From contig DATKZC010000025.1 of NCBI GenBank assembly GCA_035528175.1, forward strand, positions 1-64,000: DNA of 64,000 nt. Direction: 5' to 3'. A program made the position numbers and the translations under genes. The DNA comes from JAHILA01 sp035528175. Its GTDB lineage: Bacteria; Patescibacteriota; Minisyncoccia; RBG-13-40-8-A. The notes beneath the pieces are model-generated. The model did no database searches. It was not told where the DNA came from and worked only from the letters and a program-made list of their open reading frames with translations. Positions 32,716 through 41,331 of the stretch are shown here, one piece after another; the stretch's first letter is position 1; the number at the start of each line of letters is the position of its first letter.

Positions 32716-32744
32716 ATACTAGCAGGTAAAAAATTCGTTGTCAA
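32716..32744 (-). promoter_or_regulatory. TTGACA-17-TAGTAT promoter of the candidate small RNA
   Basis: On the minus strand TTGACA (32739-32744), a spacer of exactly 17 bases and TAGTAT (32716-32721). It follows directly on the stop codon of the 32748 gene. Confidence 0.7.
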
Positions 32745-32747
32745 GCA

Positions 32748-33476
32748 CTAGTAAGAAAATTCGGCGTCTATGATAATATCCTTGTCAAATTCCTGACATC
32801 CAAGAGCGAAAATTTTAAACATTGGAGAGATATCGGCTCCGTCTAAAAATTCCAGAGATTTGTTTTCGCTGAGTTTCAGTTCAATCAAAACCTCAAATTC
32901 CAAAAATGTTTCTCTGTCATAAGGATAAATATCACCCAAAGGATAATCAGAGAGTTCTATGAGCATATATTCTGTACCACCTAATTTTATTTCCTGCTCA
33001 TAACCGTTCACCACTAAAGTCATTTTAGAGACATATGATTTTTCCAAAGCATAAACCTTGTCTTCTCTGATGCTTAATTTATCGCTAAAAAAATATAACC
33101 AAAGTTTACGGATATCTAAAATTGTATTAACGGGATTTTTAATTTTGTATTTACCTAAACTAATAGTATTAGATTCGCCATTTTTAGATATTGCCCAAAT
33201 TTTATCTGGTTCTTTTGTTGTTGTCGGCTCAATGGTTGCCGGGCTTGCGCAGCCATATTTGGAGAAATCCGTAATTACTTCAGAGCGCCTAAGATTATCT
33301 TTAAGAGAAATTGGTTTTGGCTTATATTCTTCCGAAGTTGAATTATTTGGTGGATTTGGGTCGTCTCCTGGTTTCTGATAATCAAGATAGATGAAAATTA
33401 CTGCAACAACTACAGCTAAAATAACGGGCGCAATTATAGCCCAGTTGATTTTTTTGCTTTTATTTGTATCTTCCAT
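32748..33476 (-). CDS. Membrane-anchored extracytoplasmic protein, unknown
   Basis: A 242-residue protein with one membrane helix (residues 11-30), then a proline- and asparagine-rich spacer (GDDPNPPNNSTSEE) and a beta-rich outer domain. I do not recognise a family. The outer domain has two cysteines (CASPATI and LGCQEFD) that could form a disulfide. It follows the 33490 gene by 13 bases in the operon headed by the O-antigen-ligase-like gene, so it may be linked with the cell surface or glycan export. Confidence 0.7.
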   Translation of the reverse strand: MEDTNKSKKINWAIIAPVILAVVVAVIFIYLDYQKPGDDPNPPNNSTSEEYKPKPISLKDNLRRSEVITDFSKYGCASPATIEPTTTKEPDKIWAISKNGESNTISLGKYKIKNPVNTILDIRKLWLYFFSDKLSIREDKVYALEKSYVSKMTLVVNGYEQEIKLGGTEYMLIELSDYPLGDIYPYDRETFLEFEVLIELKLSENKSLEFLDGADISPMFKIFALGCQEFDKDIIIDAEFSY

Positions 33477-33489
33477 GTTTTATATTTAA

Positions 33490-34056
33490 TTACTTAATCT
33501 GAAAATTTCCCGCAATCTGATGAAACAAATTTTTGTATTCATCCCAACTTTCTTTAAGCGTATTGAATGAGATTATCCAGACATCCTTATCCTTAATGTT
33601 TACAGCCAATAAAACTTTAAAGTCAATATCCTGCTGAATAATGTCTGCCTCCATAAAATAAATTGGTTCGCCATCCATATTTTTGTCTTCTTCCTTTGAT
33701 ATTTTTACTTCTGGAAAATTTCCCTTTAAAGAAGTTTCTATTTTCTCCAGATAGTCATTATCGGTTTTTTCATTAAAAGTATCGTAAACAACAGAGTAAT
33801 AACTCCTAAAACCTATTTTCGCAGCATCTGCATTATTAATCTGTTCCTTGTTATTCATCGCTGTTGCAAAAGAACCCATCACAGCTTCTACTTCAACCCA
33901 CCCCCCTGGTAATTGAATAACAAAACCATCTTTATTTATTTCGGTTTGTGCGTTTTGCTCTGGCGACGTCTTTTTAAAAATAAAAAAATAAGCCAGAACC
34001 AACCCTGCCAATATGATAAATAATATCCCTAGAATAATTAATGTTTTTTTATTCAT
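33490..34056 (-). CDS. Membrane-anchored PsbP-like protein
   Basis: A 188-residue protein with an N-terminal membrane helix (residues 5-26) and a soluble outer domain of about 145 residues beginning KDGFVIQLPGGWVEVEA. The domain ends with WIISFNTLKESWDEYKNLFHQIAGNFQIK, similar to PsbP/DUF1795-like folds in which a last helix packs on a beta sheet. Many bacteria have such surface proteins of unknown role. It lies 12 bases after the ligase-like gene and before the 33476 gene, in one operon. Confidence 0.68.
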   Translation of the reverse strand: MNKKTLIILGILFIILAGLVLAYFFIFKKTSPEQNAQTEINKDGFVIQLPGGWVEVEAVMGSFATAMNNKEQINNADAAKIGFRSYYSVVYDTFNEKTDNDYLEKIETSLKGNFPEVKISKEEDKNMDGEPIYFMEADIIQQDIDFKVLLAVNIKDKDVWIISFNTLKESWDEYKNLFHQIAGNFQIK

Positions 34057-34068
34057 CTGTTTATTATT

Positions 34069-36306
34069 TTAACGCGGTAATAAATTAATAAATTTTTCAG
34101 CGTCTGATTTAAAATTCGGATCAATTTCAGCTGATTTTAACGCTTCTTCTCTGGCATTTTCATAATCTCCAATTTTAGCATACGCAGCTGCCAAAGAAGC
34201 ATGCATCTGGGCGTTGTTCGGTTGTTTTAATATTGCCAATTTGTAAACTTCTACAATTTTACTATAATTCCCGATTTTATCATAAATATAAACTAAACGC
34301 ATCAAATCATTTATACTGCTTTTGTAATTGTATCCCATTACTATCGCCTTTTCAACAAGTTGAGCGGCTTCCTGGTAATGGCTTAAATCGTAACGGCCAT
34401 TTTCATAAGCAGCCATACCCAAAAACCAGTAAGAGATGGCTACCTGTGGATTAATGTTTAATGCTTCCTTGAAACTATCATAAGCTTCTTTATATTTATC
34501 GAGTGATAATTGCGCTTGTCCAAGTTCATACCATATTCTTGGATTCTTTCTATTTAAATCCAGGGCTTTGCCGATGAATTCTTCTGCTAATTTACCAGCC
34601 GTATCCGCCTCCTCATCAATTAAAAGAATATACATTCTTCCAACATAAAGATAAGGCGTTGTATCTAAAGGGAATTTTTCGATGTTCTTCTTCATTTGTT
34701 CAATTGTATAATGCGCCAAATTTACATCAATGGTTTTATCCTTCTGTCTTTGTGCTTCAATAACCTGTATAGTAAAAACGGCAAGTTTATGCCTGATATC
34801 ATAATTTACTTGAGGGCTGTCATAATCAATCGCTTTTTTGTAATACTGGAAAGCTTCATTCGCCTCTCCTTTTTGGCCAGCTACAATTGCTCTAGTGCAA
34901 GCATAATTGGCTTTTGCCGGTTTTATTCCAGTTTGGAATATTAATACTATGGCAATAATTAACAGAATTGTAGTCAGAAAAATAGAAGGATCTTTTGTCA
35001 CTGGAACATCTTCTTCTTGCTCCGGCAAATATGGGCGGTTGATATATCCCAATATTAAAAAGAATAAAAAATAATTAGCAAATGTGTCAAAGATAAACAG
35101 ATTCTGTCCAATATAGGCAATAAGCATTGCTATAATTATGCCAAAATCAGAATTCTCGATTTGCTTTTGCTTAAATTTTTTAATCAGAATATAAAAGATG
35201 CTGAAAAAAATGAAAATATAACTTAAAAGACCAACTATGCCCATAGTTGAAAGCATTTCCAAAATTATATTATGGGCCCTGTCCCAGATTGTTTCAGAAC
35301 CCAAGCCGGTAAAATGACGAGAGTCAAAATATTTCATATGCAGAAAAGTAAAATTCTCTGGACCCCATCCCAAAATCGGCTTTTCCTTCCAGCCATTGAT
35401 TGCGCTTTCCCATGACCATAATCTAGTTTGGATAGTTTCACTCTTTAAAGAAATATCAGTAATCCTTTGTAATAGATCATTGTTTTGAACCCAATCTTTA
35501 TTCCTCTCTAACCAGATAATGGTACTGAAAATTACGAAAACAATAATTGCTACCAATAAAAAGATTTTTATTTTTCGATTTTTCTGAGAAAAGATGAAAA
35601 ACAATGCCAAAAGCACAAGGCTGCCGAAAAGGCTTATAATCGCACCCCTCACCCCTGTCATCAATAAAACCGGGATACCCAAAATAAGCACGGCAGCGAA
35701 AAATCCTTTCTGCCATGAAGGAGTTGTCTTTCTTGATAAGAATAAAATCGCCAAATACAAAATAAATAAAAGATAACCCGCAAAAAGAGCAGGATTGCCG
35801 ATCGTGCCAATTACTCTGTTACCATGCTGCCAGCCAACGAAAAAATTGCCCAATTTCAGACGCTGACCGTAAGCAAAAAGAATAGAAAGAAACCCGACCA
35901 AAACCGAGACTTTAAGAACTTTATTCCAGTCAACCTCTTTTTTAATAACACTAATCAAAATTATAAAGTAGACCCAATAATGCAGAAAACTGAAAATTCC
36001 CCCCATTCTCTCAATCGTCCCCCAAAAACTGGAATAAAAATTATTTCCTACTAAGCCACTGAAAAAATACAAAAATGTAAAAATAGAAACACTGGTTAAA
36101 ACCAGTGTCCATTTTGGCCGATATTTTTTATCGGTAATAATCAACGAAATATAAAAAACCGCCATTATTTCTACCAATGCCCGAAATATAACCACTTTGC
36201 CAAAATGAAACGGCGATAAATATTGGGAAAAAATCACTAATGGTAAAAACAAGGAAATAAAAATTCCCCAGCGGAGTATTTTTACAAAAGCTTCAGAAAT
36301 AACCAT
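34069..36306 (-). CDS. O-antigen ligase-like protein with C-terminal TPR repeats
   Basis: A 745-residue protein. Residues 1-440 hold about 12 membrane helices and a large outer loop with WGPENFTFLHMKYF and HNIILEMLSTMGI, the conserved patches of the Wzy_C/WaaL ligase family. Residues 460-745 carry at least five tetratricopeptide repeats, clearest in PRIWYELGQAQLSLDKYKEAYDSFKEALNINP and NAQMHASLAAAYAKIGDYENAREEALKSAEIDP. The membrane part would join a lipid-linked glycan to an acceptor, and the TPR part could bind the acceptor protein. A consensus promoter precedes it, back-to-back with that of the initiating sugar transferase gene. Confidence 0.88.
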   Translation of the reverse strand: MVISEAFVKILRWGIFISLFLPLVIFSQYLSPFHFGKVVIFRALVEIMAVFYISLIITDKKYRPKWTLVLTSVSIFTFLYFFSGLVGNNFYSSFWGTIERMGGIFSFLHYWVYFIILISVIKKEVDWNKVLKVSVLVGFLSILFAYGQRLKLGNFFVGWQHGNRVIGTIGNPALFAGYLLFILYLAILFLSRKTTPSWQKGFFAAVLILGIPVLLMTGVRGAIISLFGSLVLLALFFIFSQKNRKIKIFLLVAIIVFVIFSTIIWLERNKDWVQNNDLLQRITDISLKSETIQTRLWSWESAINGWKEKPILGWGPENFTFLHMKYFDSRHFTGLGSETIWDRAHNIILEMLSTMGIVGLLSYIFIFFSIFYILIKKFKQKQIENSDFGIIIAMLIAYIGQNLFIFDTFANYFLFFLILGYINRPYLPEQEEDVPVTKDPSIFLTTILLIIAIVLIFQTGIKPAKANYACTRAIVAGQKGEANEAFQYYKKAIDYDSPQVNYDIRHKLAVFTIQVIEAQRQKDKTIDVNLAHYTIEQMKKNIEKFPLDTTPYLYVGRMYILLIDEEADTAGKLAEEFIGKALDLNRKNPRIWYELGQAQLSLDKYKEAYDSFKEALNINPQVAISYWFLGMAAYENGRYDLSHYQEAAQLVEKAIVMGYNYKSSINDLMRLVYIYDKIGNYSKIVEVYKLAILKQPNNAQMHASLAAAYAKIGDYENAREEALKSAEIDPNFKSDAEKFINLLPR

Positions 36307-36315
36307 AATACAATA

Positions 36316-36344
36316 ATTATATGTTTACATAAATTTCATGTCAA
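36316..36344 (-). promoter_or_regulatory. Consensus TTGACA-17-TATAAT promoter of the ligase-like operon
   Basis: On the minus strand both boxes are perfect: TTGACA (36339-36344), 17-base spacer, TATAAT (36316-36321). The ATG follows after nine bases. Confidence 0.85.
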
Positions 36345-36348
36345 ACTA

Positions 36349-36377
36349 TTGTCAAAAAAAATAAATTGAGATAGAAT
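36349..36377 (+). promoter_or_regulatory. TTGTCA-17-TAGAAT promoter of the glycan operon
   Basis: TTGTCA (36349-36354), a spacer of exactly 17 bases and TAGAAT (36372-36377), with the ATG nine bases on. Its -35 is four bases from that of the opposite promoter. Confidence 0.75.
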
Positions 36378-36386
36378 AAAACCAAT

Positions 36387-37757
36387 ATGAAAACGAAAAA
36401 ATTAGTCCTTCTTGTCGGGGATTTGATTATTTTGTACGTTTCTTTGGCCATTGCTCTTGTAGTCCGCTATAAAGAGCTTAATTTGAATACTTTCCAGGCC
36501 CACTTTATCCCTTTTTCGATTATCTATTTATTCTGGATAATTGTTTTTTATATTCACAACCTTTACGAATTGGATATTGCCAAAAATAATATTGCTTTTT
36601 CTTCGGCCCTGATAAGAGCGTTAATTATTGGTGGATTAATTTCAATCGCATTTTTCTACATCATACCGGGATTTATCGTGTCTTCAATTACGCCAAAAAC
36701 GAATTTGGCTTTGAATATTGTATTCTTTATAATCCTGTTTTACGGCTGGAGATATTTGTTTAATTTATTGGCCGGATCTTTAAAGCTGAAAACCAATATA
36801 GCAATCATCGGATACAATCCCCAGGCCATAGAACTGGCAAAAGAGATAATCAAGAATCCCCAACTGGGATATAAACTAAAACTGATTATCATAGACCACG
36901 AGCAAGTCGACCGAACCGAGTTGCCGGAGATAAAAATAACGCAGGGATTTAAAAACCTGAGGGAAACCCTGCAACAGGAAAAGATAAGCATGGCTATTGT
37001 CACACCGGAAGTTTACAGATACCAGGATTTAATCCAAAATCTTTTTGAATGCATTAAATATAAAATCGATTTTGTGAATCTGCCAGAATTCTACGAAGAT
37101 ATAACAAAAAAAATTCCATTGGCTGCCATAAACCAAGTATGGTTCTTGGAAAATATATCTCAAGGAAAAAAACAATCTTATGAAATCGCCAAAAGATTAT
37201 TTGACTTTGTTTTTGGGATATTGCTTTTAACTGTCAGTTTGCCGTTTTGGCCATTAATCGCTATTATTATCAAATTGGAATCACGAGGCAAAATATTCTA
37301 CACACAAACAAGGGTCGGGCAAGGCGGTAGGCCATTCAAAATGGTGAAATTTCGCTCAATGGTAAAAGACGCGGAAAAAGACGGGCCAAAAATGACTTCG
37401 GAAAAAGATTCCCGAATTACCAAATTCGGAAACTTCTTAAGAAAATCGAGATTGGATGAAATGCCACAGCTTTGGATTATTATTAAAGGAGAAATGAGTT
37501 TTGTCGGACCACGGGCAGAAAGACCGGAATTTCATCAAGAACTTAAAGCACATATCCCCTTCTACCAAGAAAGATACCTAATAAAGCCGGGTCTTTCCGG
37601 CTGGGCACAGATAAAATACGGCTATGGTTCATCCGTTGCAGATAATTTTGAGAAAGTTCAATACGATTTGTATTATATTAAAAACAGATCATTTATCTTT
37701 GATTTGAGTATTATCCTTAAAACAATTAATATTATTCTCCGAGGTGGCGGACGATAA
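36387..37757 (+). CDS. Polyprenyl-phosphate sugar-1-phosphate transferase (WbaP/WcaJ-like)
   Basis: A 456-residue enzyme that begins glycan assembly by moving a sugar phosphate from a nucleotide sugar to undecaprenyl phosphate. Residues 5-120 hold four or five membrane helices, 130-250 a Rossmann-like CoA-binding domain, and 270-456 the catalytic sugar transferase domain. KMVKFRSMVKDAEKDGPKMT, SRLDEMPQLWIIIKGEMSFVGPRAERPEF and a final HEL/YAQ-type region show an intact catalytic core with the essential E and D residues. It is the first gene of the plus-strand glycan operon, with an almost leaderless promoter. Confidence 0.94.
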   Translation: MKTKKLVLLVGDLIILYVSLAIALVVRYKELNLNTFQAHFIPFSIIYLFWIIVFYIHNLYELDIAKNNIAFSSALIRALIIGGLISIAFFYIIPGFIVSSITPKTNLALNIVFFIILFYGWRYLFNLLAGSLKLKTNIAIIGYNPQAIELAKEIIKNPQLGYKLKLIIIDHEQVDRTELPEIKITQGFKNLRETLQQEKISMAIVTPEVYRYQDLIQNLFECIKYKIDFVNLPEFYEDITKKIPLAAINQVWFLENISQGKKQSYEIAKRLFDFVFGILLLTVSLPFWPLIAIIIKLESRGKIFYTQTRVGQGGRPFKMVKFRSMVKDAEKDGPKMTSEKDSRITKFGNFLRKSRLDEMPQLWIIIKGEMSFVGPRAERPEFHQELKAHIPFYQERYLIKPGLSGWAQIKYGYGSSVADNFEKVQYDLYYIKNRSFIFDLSIILKTINIILRGGGR

Positions 37758-37760
37758 AAT

Positions 37761-39098
37761 ATGAAAGACTTCCTATCTAAAACAGCCAATTTAAATCGAT
37801 CAATTGTATCCGAAGATTTTGAAAAAACCCTTGATGTAATTAATCAAAGGATACCATTGATAATTCATAAATATCCGACGAGCACTGGGTGCTTCGGATG
37901 GGTACTTCCTAAAAAATGGATCATTCGCGATGCTTATATTAAAAACGAAATGGGTGAAAAAATATTGGATTGGAAAAAACATCCATTGCACGTGACAATC
38001 GGCTCTCTGTCTGTTAAAAAAACATTATTAAAAAAAGAAGAATTGCTGAAAAAAATCTGCGTTGCCGAAGATTGTCCTGATTCAATCCCTTATCAATTTA
38101 AATTCTATGATTTGAATTGGGGATTTTGTATGAGTAAAAATCAAAGAGATAAAATTCAAGGTAATTCTTTCGAAGTATTTATAGATTCGGAATATGTCGA
38201 TGACAATCTCTTAGTGGGAGAATATATAATAAAAGGCAAAAGTGAAAAATCCATAATCATAATGGCGCATATAGATCATCCGGCACAGGTCAATGATGGT
38301 CTAGCCGGAGCAGCCGTACTCATTAAACTTGCAGAACAATTAAAAGAAACCACTCCTGAATATACTTTAAGATTTCAATTTTTACCAGAGAGAATAGGTT
38401 CTATCGCCTATCTGCATCACAATTATAAACAAATAGACAACATTCTCGGCGGAATCTTTTGCGACATGCCAGGAACGCCAAATCTATCAATGGCACTACA
38501 ATATTCAAAATGGAAAGATTCCAGAATAGATAGAGTGGCTAAATATGTCTTAAAAAATTCCGGCAATAAAACTATATTCGGAAATTGTTTTGAACATGTT
38601 GTCAATGACGATGGTTTCTATAATAGTCCCGGAGTAGATATCCCCTGCATTTCTCTTTCACGTTCCGAGGAACAAAAGGACGAAAACAACTGGAGGCATT
38701 TTCCATTTTATCATACGAGCGGCGACTCTCTTGAAAATTTCGATTTTGCGCAAGCTGAGGAATTCCTTTCTTTACTTTCGGAAATTATTTTTATCTTAAA
38801 CGAAGATAGAAAAATAATAAGAAAGTATATCGGCGTACCGCATCTCTCAAAATACAATTTATGGGTCGACAGAAAAATAAATCCCAAACTTTCCAATAGC
38901 ATTGAAATCATGCTCTATGATTTCAATAATAGAATTTCAATTTTTGACATCTGTGAAAAAAATGGTCTCAATTTTAAAGAAACGCTCGAATTTATTAAAA
39001 AATTGGAAAACGCCGGACTGATTAAACTGGAAGCGACAGATTCCATTTGGTTCAATCCTGAAAATCCATTCGAAAAACTGGCTAGCCGCGAAAAATAA
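37761..39098 (+). CDS. DUF4910-like aminopeptidase-like protein
   Basis: A 445-residue protein. The N-terminal 100 residues (RIPLIIHKYPTSTGCFGWVLPKKWIIRDAYI) and the following beta insert match the DUF2172/DUF4910 arrangement. The central part has the M28-type zinc site HIDHPAQVNDGLAGAAVLIKLAEQL with a later FLPERIGS and a histidine in FYHTSGDSL. The last 65 residues form a winged-helix-like end. Relatives sit in polysaccharide gene clusters, where a peptidase role is uncertain and an amide-bond or glycan-modifying role is possible. It lies four bases from the sugar transferase and three before the radical SAM gene. Confidence 0.8.
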   Translation: MKDFLSKTANLNRSIVSEDFEKTLDVINQRIPLIIHKYPTSTGCFGWVLPKKWIIRDAYIKNEMGEKILDWKKHPLHVTIGSLSVKKTLLKKEELLKKICVAEDCPDSIPYQFKFYDLNWGFCMSKNQRDKIQGNSFEVFIDSEYVDDNLLVGEYIIKGKSEKSIIIMAHIDHPAQVNDGLAGAAVLIKLAEQLKETTPEYTLRFQFLPERIGSIAYLHHNYKQIDNILGGIFCDMPGTPNLSMALQYSKWKDSRIDRVAKYVLKNSGNKTIFGNCFEHVVNDDGFYNSPGVDIPCISLSRSEEQKDENNWRHFPFYHTSGDSLENFDFAQAEEFLSLLSEIIFILNEDRKIIRKYIGVPHLSKYNLWVDRKINPKLSNSIEIMLYDFNNRISIFDICEKNGLNFKETLEFIKKLENAGLIKLEATDSIWFNPENPFEKLASREK

Positions 39099-39101
39099 AC
39101 T

Positions 39102-40211
39102 ATGAAAAATATCAAAATAGAATATTTATCGAACAGCAAGCTCACCGAAGAATTCATAAAAGACGTTGTTGATCAACTTAAAGATGATTTGGTTGGAAAT
39201 AAAACCAGCGAAGAAAAAGAAATCATAGAAAAACTCATTAGTGACTTAACCGCCAAAACAGAAGGCGGATTTGTCGTTCAGGAAAATGAATATAATTTCC
39301 TCTCTCAGAATGAAAAATCTCTATGGACAAAATATTTGATTTTCAGGTATAAATTCAAAATCTATCCCCTGCTCAAAAAACTAACCGACTTTCCAATGCA
39401 TCTCTTGGTTGAATTGATGTCTTATTGCAATCTAAAATGTATTATGTGTTTCCAGTCAGATCCAACTTTCAACAAGCCCGAATATATGGGGCAAATTGAC
39501 GTCGATTTGTTCAAAAAAGTTGTAGATGAAGCAGTAAAAGAAAATTGCGGATCATTGACAATGGCATCCCGCGGCGAGCCGACACTCCATCCCCAATTTG
39601 GCGAAATTTTGGAATATATAAAAGGCAAATTCTTTGATATTAAGCTCAATACCAACGCTATGCTTCTTAATGAAGAAAAATGCCATCAAATATTGAAGAA
39701 CGAAGTCACTGAATTGGTTTTTTCTGTTGATGCAACATCAAAGGAGGAGTATGAAAAAATACGCAGGAATGGCAACTTCGAACAAGTAGTTAATAATATA
39801 AAACAATTTCACAAAATCAGAACTGAATTCTATCCTGATTCCAAGTGTAGAACACGGATTAGTGGAGTAAAATACAATCAAAATTTCGATACGGAAAAAT
39901 TTATGGAATTTTGGAAAGCGATTGTTGATAATGTTGTCTGTGCTACCATGGAAGATTTCCATGATACGTATAATAATAAACCTAATGGCAAAAACTCTCC
40001 CTGTCCAAATCCTTGGTGGAGTCTTTATGTTTGGTATGACGGCACGGTCAGTCCTTGCGACTACGACTATAAAAGCCAGTTGAATATGGGAAACGTGCGA
40101 GAAAAATCAATCAGAGAAGTTTGGACTGGAGGAAAATTCTCTGAATTAAGAAATAACCATGCTAGCGGAAATCGCAATCGCTATATCCCTTGCGACCGCT
40201 GCGAAAATTGA
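39102..40211 (+). CDS. Radical SAM/SPASM-like enzyme
   Basis: A 369-residue enzyme. The radical SAM motif is C109-C113-C116 in ELMSYCNLKCIMCFQSD. After a TIM-barrel core (residues 100-290) the C-terminus holds cysteines CPNPWWSLYVWYDGTVSPCDYDY and CDRCEN that fit a shortened SPASM or twitch domain carrying an extra Fe-S cluster. Residues 1-95 form an uncommon helical extension. In glycan loci such enzymes modify sugars or acceptor peptides; the substrate is unknown. Stop and next start (40213) are one base apart. Confidence 0.86.
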   Translation: MKNIKIEYLSNSKLTEEFIKDVVDQLKDDLVGNKTSEEKEIIEKLISDLTAKTEGGFVVQENEYNFLSQNEKSLWTKYLIFRYKFKIYPLLKKLTDFPMHLLVELMSYCNLKCIMCFQSDPTFNKPEYMGQIDVDLFKKVVDEAVKENCGSLTMASRGEPTLHPQFGEILEYIKGKFFDIKLNTNAMLLNEEKCHQILKNEVTELVFSVDATSKEEYEKIRRNGNFEQVVNNIKQFHKIRTEFYPDSKCRTRISGVKYNQNFDTEKFMEFWKAIVDNVVCATMEDFHDTYNNKPNGKNSPCPNPWWSLYVWYDGTVSPCDYDYKSQLNMGNVREKSIREVWTGGKFSELRNNHASGNRNRYIPCDRCEN

Positions 40212-40212
40212 T

Positions 40213-41214
40213 ATGCCGAAAATAAAAATCGGATTCATAGGATATAAAGGGCACGCAATGCGTTTAATCAAAATATTCTCAAAAATAAAAGATTGCGAGA
40301 TTTCTTATTTTTATCATCCGGAAAAAAATATAGACCTCAAACAAATTTCAATAACCAATAAATCGAAGCTGATTGCAACGCGCAATTTAAAAGGTATGTA
40401 TTCGTGCGACTGCATTGTAATCTCCTCTCCAAATTATAGTCATTTCAATTATATTAAAAAACTATTGAAAAACTATAAAGGATATATATTTTGCGAAAAA
40501 CCACCAGTTGCAAATCTGAAAGAATTAAATGCATTAGCCAAAATATCAATTAAAAACAAAAAGAGAATTTATTTTAATTTTAATATGCGATTTAGTTTTC
40601 TCAATGATGTTTTAAAAAATTTCTCTCGAAAATATAATCTTGGAAAACCCATAAGAATAGCAACAACGGTTGGGCATGGATTGGCCTTCAAAAAGTCTTA
40701 TAAATCATCTTGGCGAGCAAAAAAAGAATTACACAAAACCGGAGTACTAGAAACGTTGGGAATTCATTATTTTGATTTAGTAAGTTTTTTGTTCGGCTCA
40801 CCGGAAAATTTTTGCTATAAATCCGAAAATTATTCTCCATACGGCAATTCTATTGATACAAGTCATTTATCGTGTAGCTTTAAAACCCATTGTTATTTCA
40901 ATTTGACTTGTAGCTATTGCATACCATTTATAGAAAACACACAAATTATTTATACAAACGGTTTAATTGAATTAAATGCCACCGAGATAAAAGTTTTTGG
41001 ACCAAGGGAAGTTTTTGACAAAAAAGGATTTTTTACCAATCCTCCTTTGATTTTTAAAAAATCTTTAAATAGTGAAAAATTATATTTTGAATCTTTGGTT
41101 ATGTCCTGTGAATACTTTATTGATTGTGTTCGCCGAAAAAGAACAATAAATCCGAAATATTTTAAACAAAGCATACTTTCTAATAAGATATGTTTAAACA
41201 CTGTAGAAAATTAA
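40213..41214 (+). CDS. Gfo/Idh/MocA-family oxidoreductase
   Basis: Start taken at 40213 (MPKIKIGFIGYKGHAMRLI), just after the radical SAM stop, giving 333 residues. The N-terminal Rossmann domain has GFIGYKGHAMR in place of the classical GxGxxG, and EKPPVANLKELNALAKIS matches the EKP motif that places a catalytic lysine. The C-terminal domain is the alpha/beta lid. Members oxidise or reduce sugars and inositols with NAD(P). It is more AT-rich than its neighbours. A terminator follows, closing this unit. Confidence 0.84.
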   Translation: MPKIKIGFIGYKGHAMRLIKIFSKIKDCEISYFYHPEKNIDLKQISITNKSKLIATRNLKGMYSCDCIVISSPNYSHFNYIKKLLKNYKGYIFCEKPPVANLKELNALAKISIKNKKRIYFNFNMRFSFLNDVLKNFSRKYNLGKPIRIATTVGHGLAFKKSYKSSWRAKKELHKTGVLETLGIHYFDLVSFLFGSPENFCYKSENYSPYGNSIDTSHLSCSFKTHCYFNLTCSYCIPFIENTQIIYTNGLIELNATEIKVFGPREVFDKKGFFTNPPLIFKKSLNSEKLYFESLVMSCEYFIDCVRRKRTINPKYFKQSILSNKICLNTVEN

Positions 41215-41218
41215 TAAC

Positions 41219-41256
41219 AAATAAAAGAAGAACATCTATTGTTCTTTTTTTTATTT
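41219..41256 (+). terminator. Rho-independent terminator after the oxidoreductase gene
   Basis: AAGAACA-TCTAT-TGTTCTT (41228-41246) with outer A/T pairing, followed by a T run. It begins four bases after the stop codon. Confidence 0.88.
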
Positions 41257-41273
41257 GTCCACAGATAAGTACC

Positions 41274-41322
41274 TGACACCATTTGACACCTATTGACACT
41301 ATCATTTTTACTACTATATAAT
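41274..41322 (+). promoter_or_regulatory. Promoter with three TGACAC repeats, 10-bp period
   Basis: TGACAC occurs at 41274, 41284 and 41294, exactly 10 bases apart. The last copy supplies the -35 TTGACA (41293-41298); after an 18-base spacer comes the -10 TATAAT (41317-41322), nine bases before the ATG at 41332. One helical turn between copies is what a protein binding one DNA face would need, so this looks like an operator, perhaps for the regulator encoded next. Confidence 0.7.
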
Positions 41323-41331
41323 TAAATCAAT

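Noticed and set aside
40159..40212. Upstream start for the Gfo/Idh/MocA gene at 40159
   Set aside because: It would overlap the radical SAM gene by 53 bases and place 18 unrelated residues before the Rossmann start at 40213.
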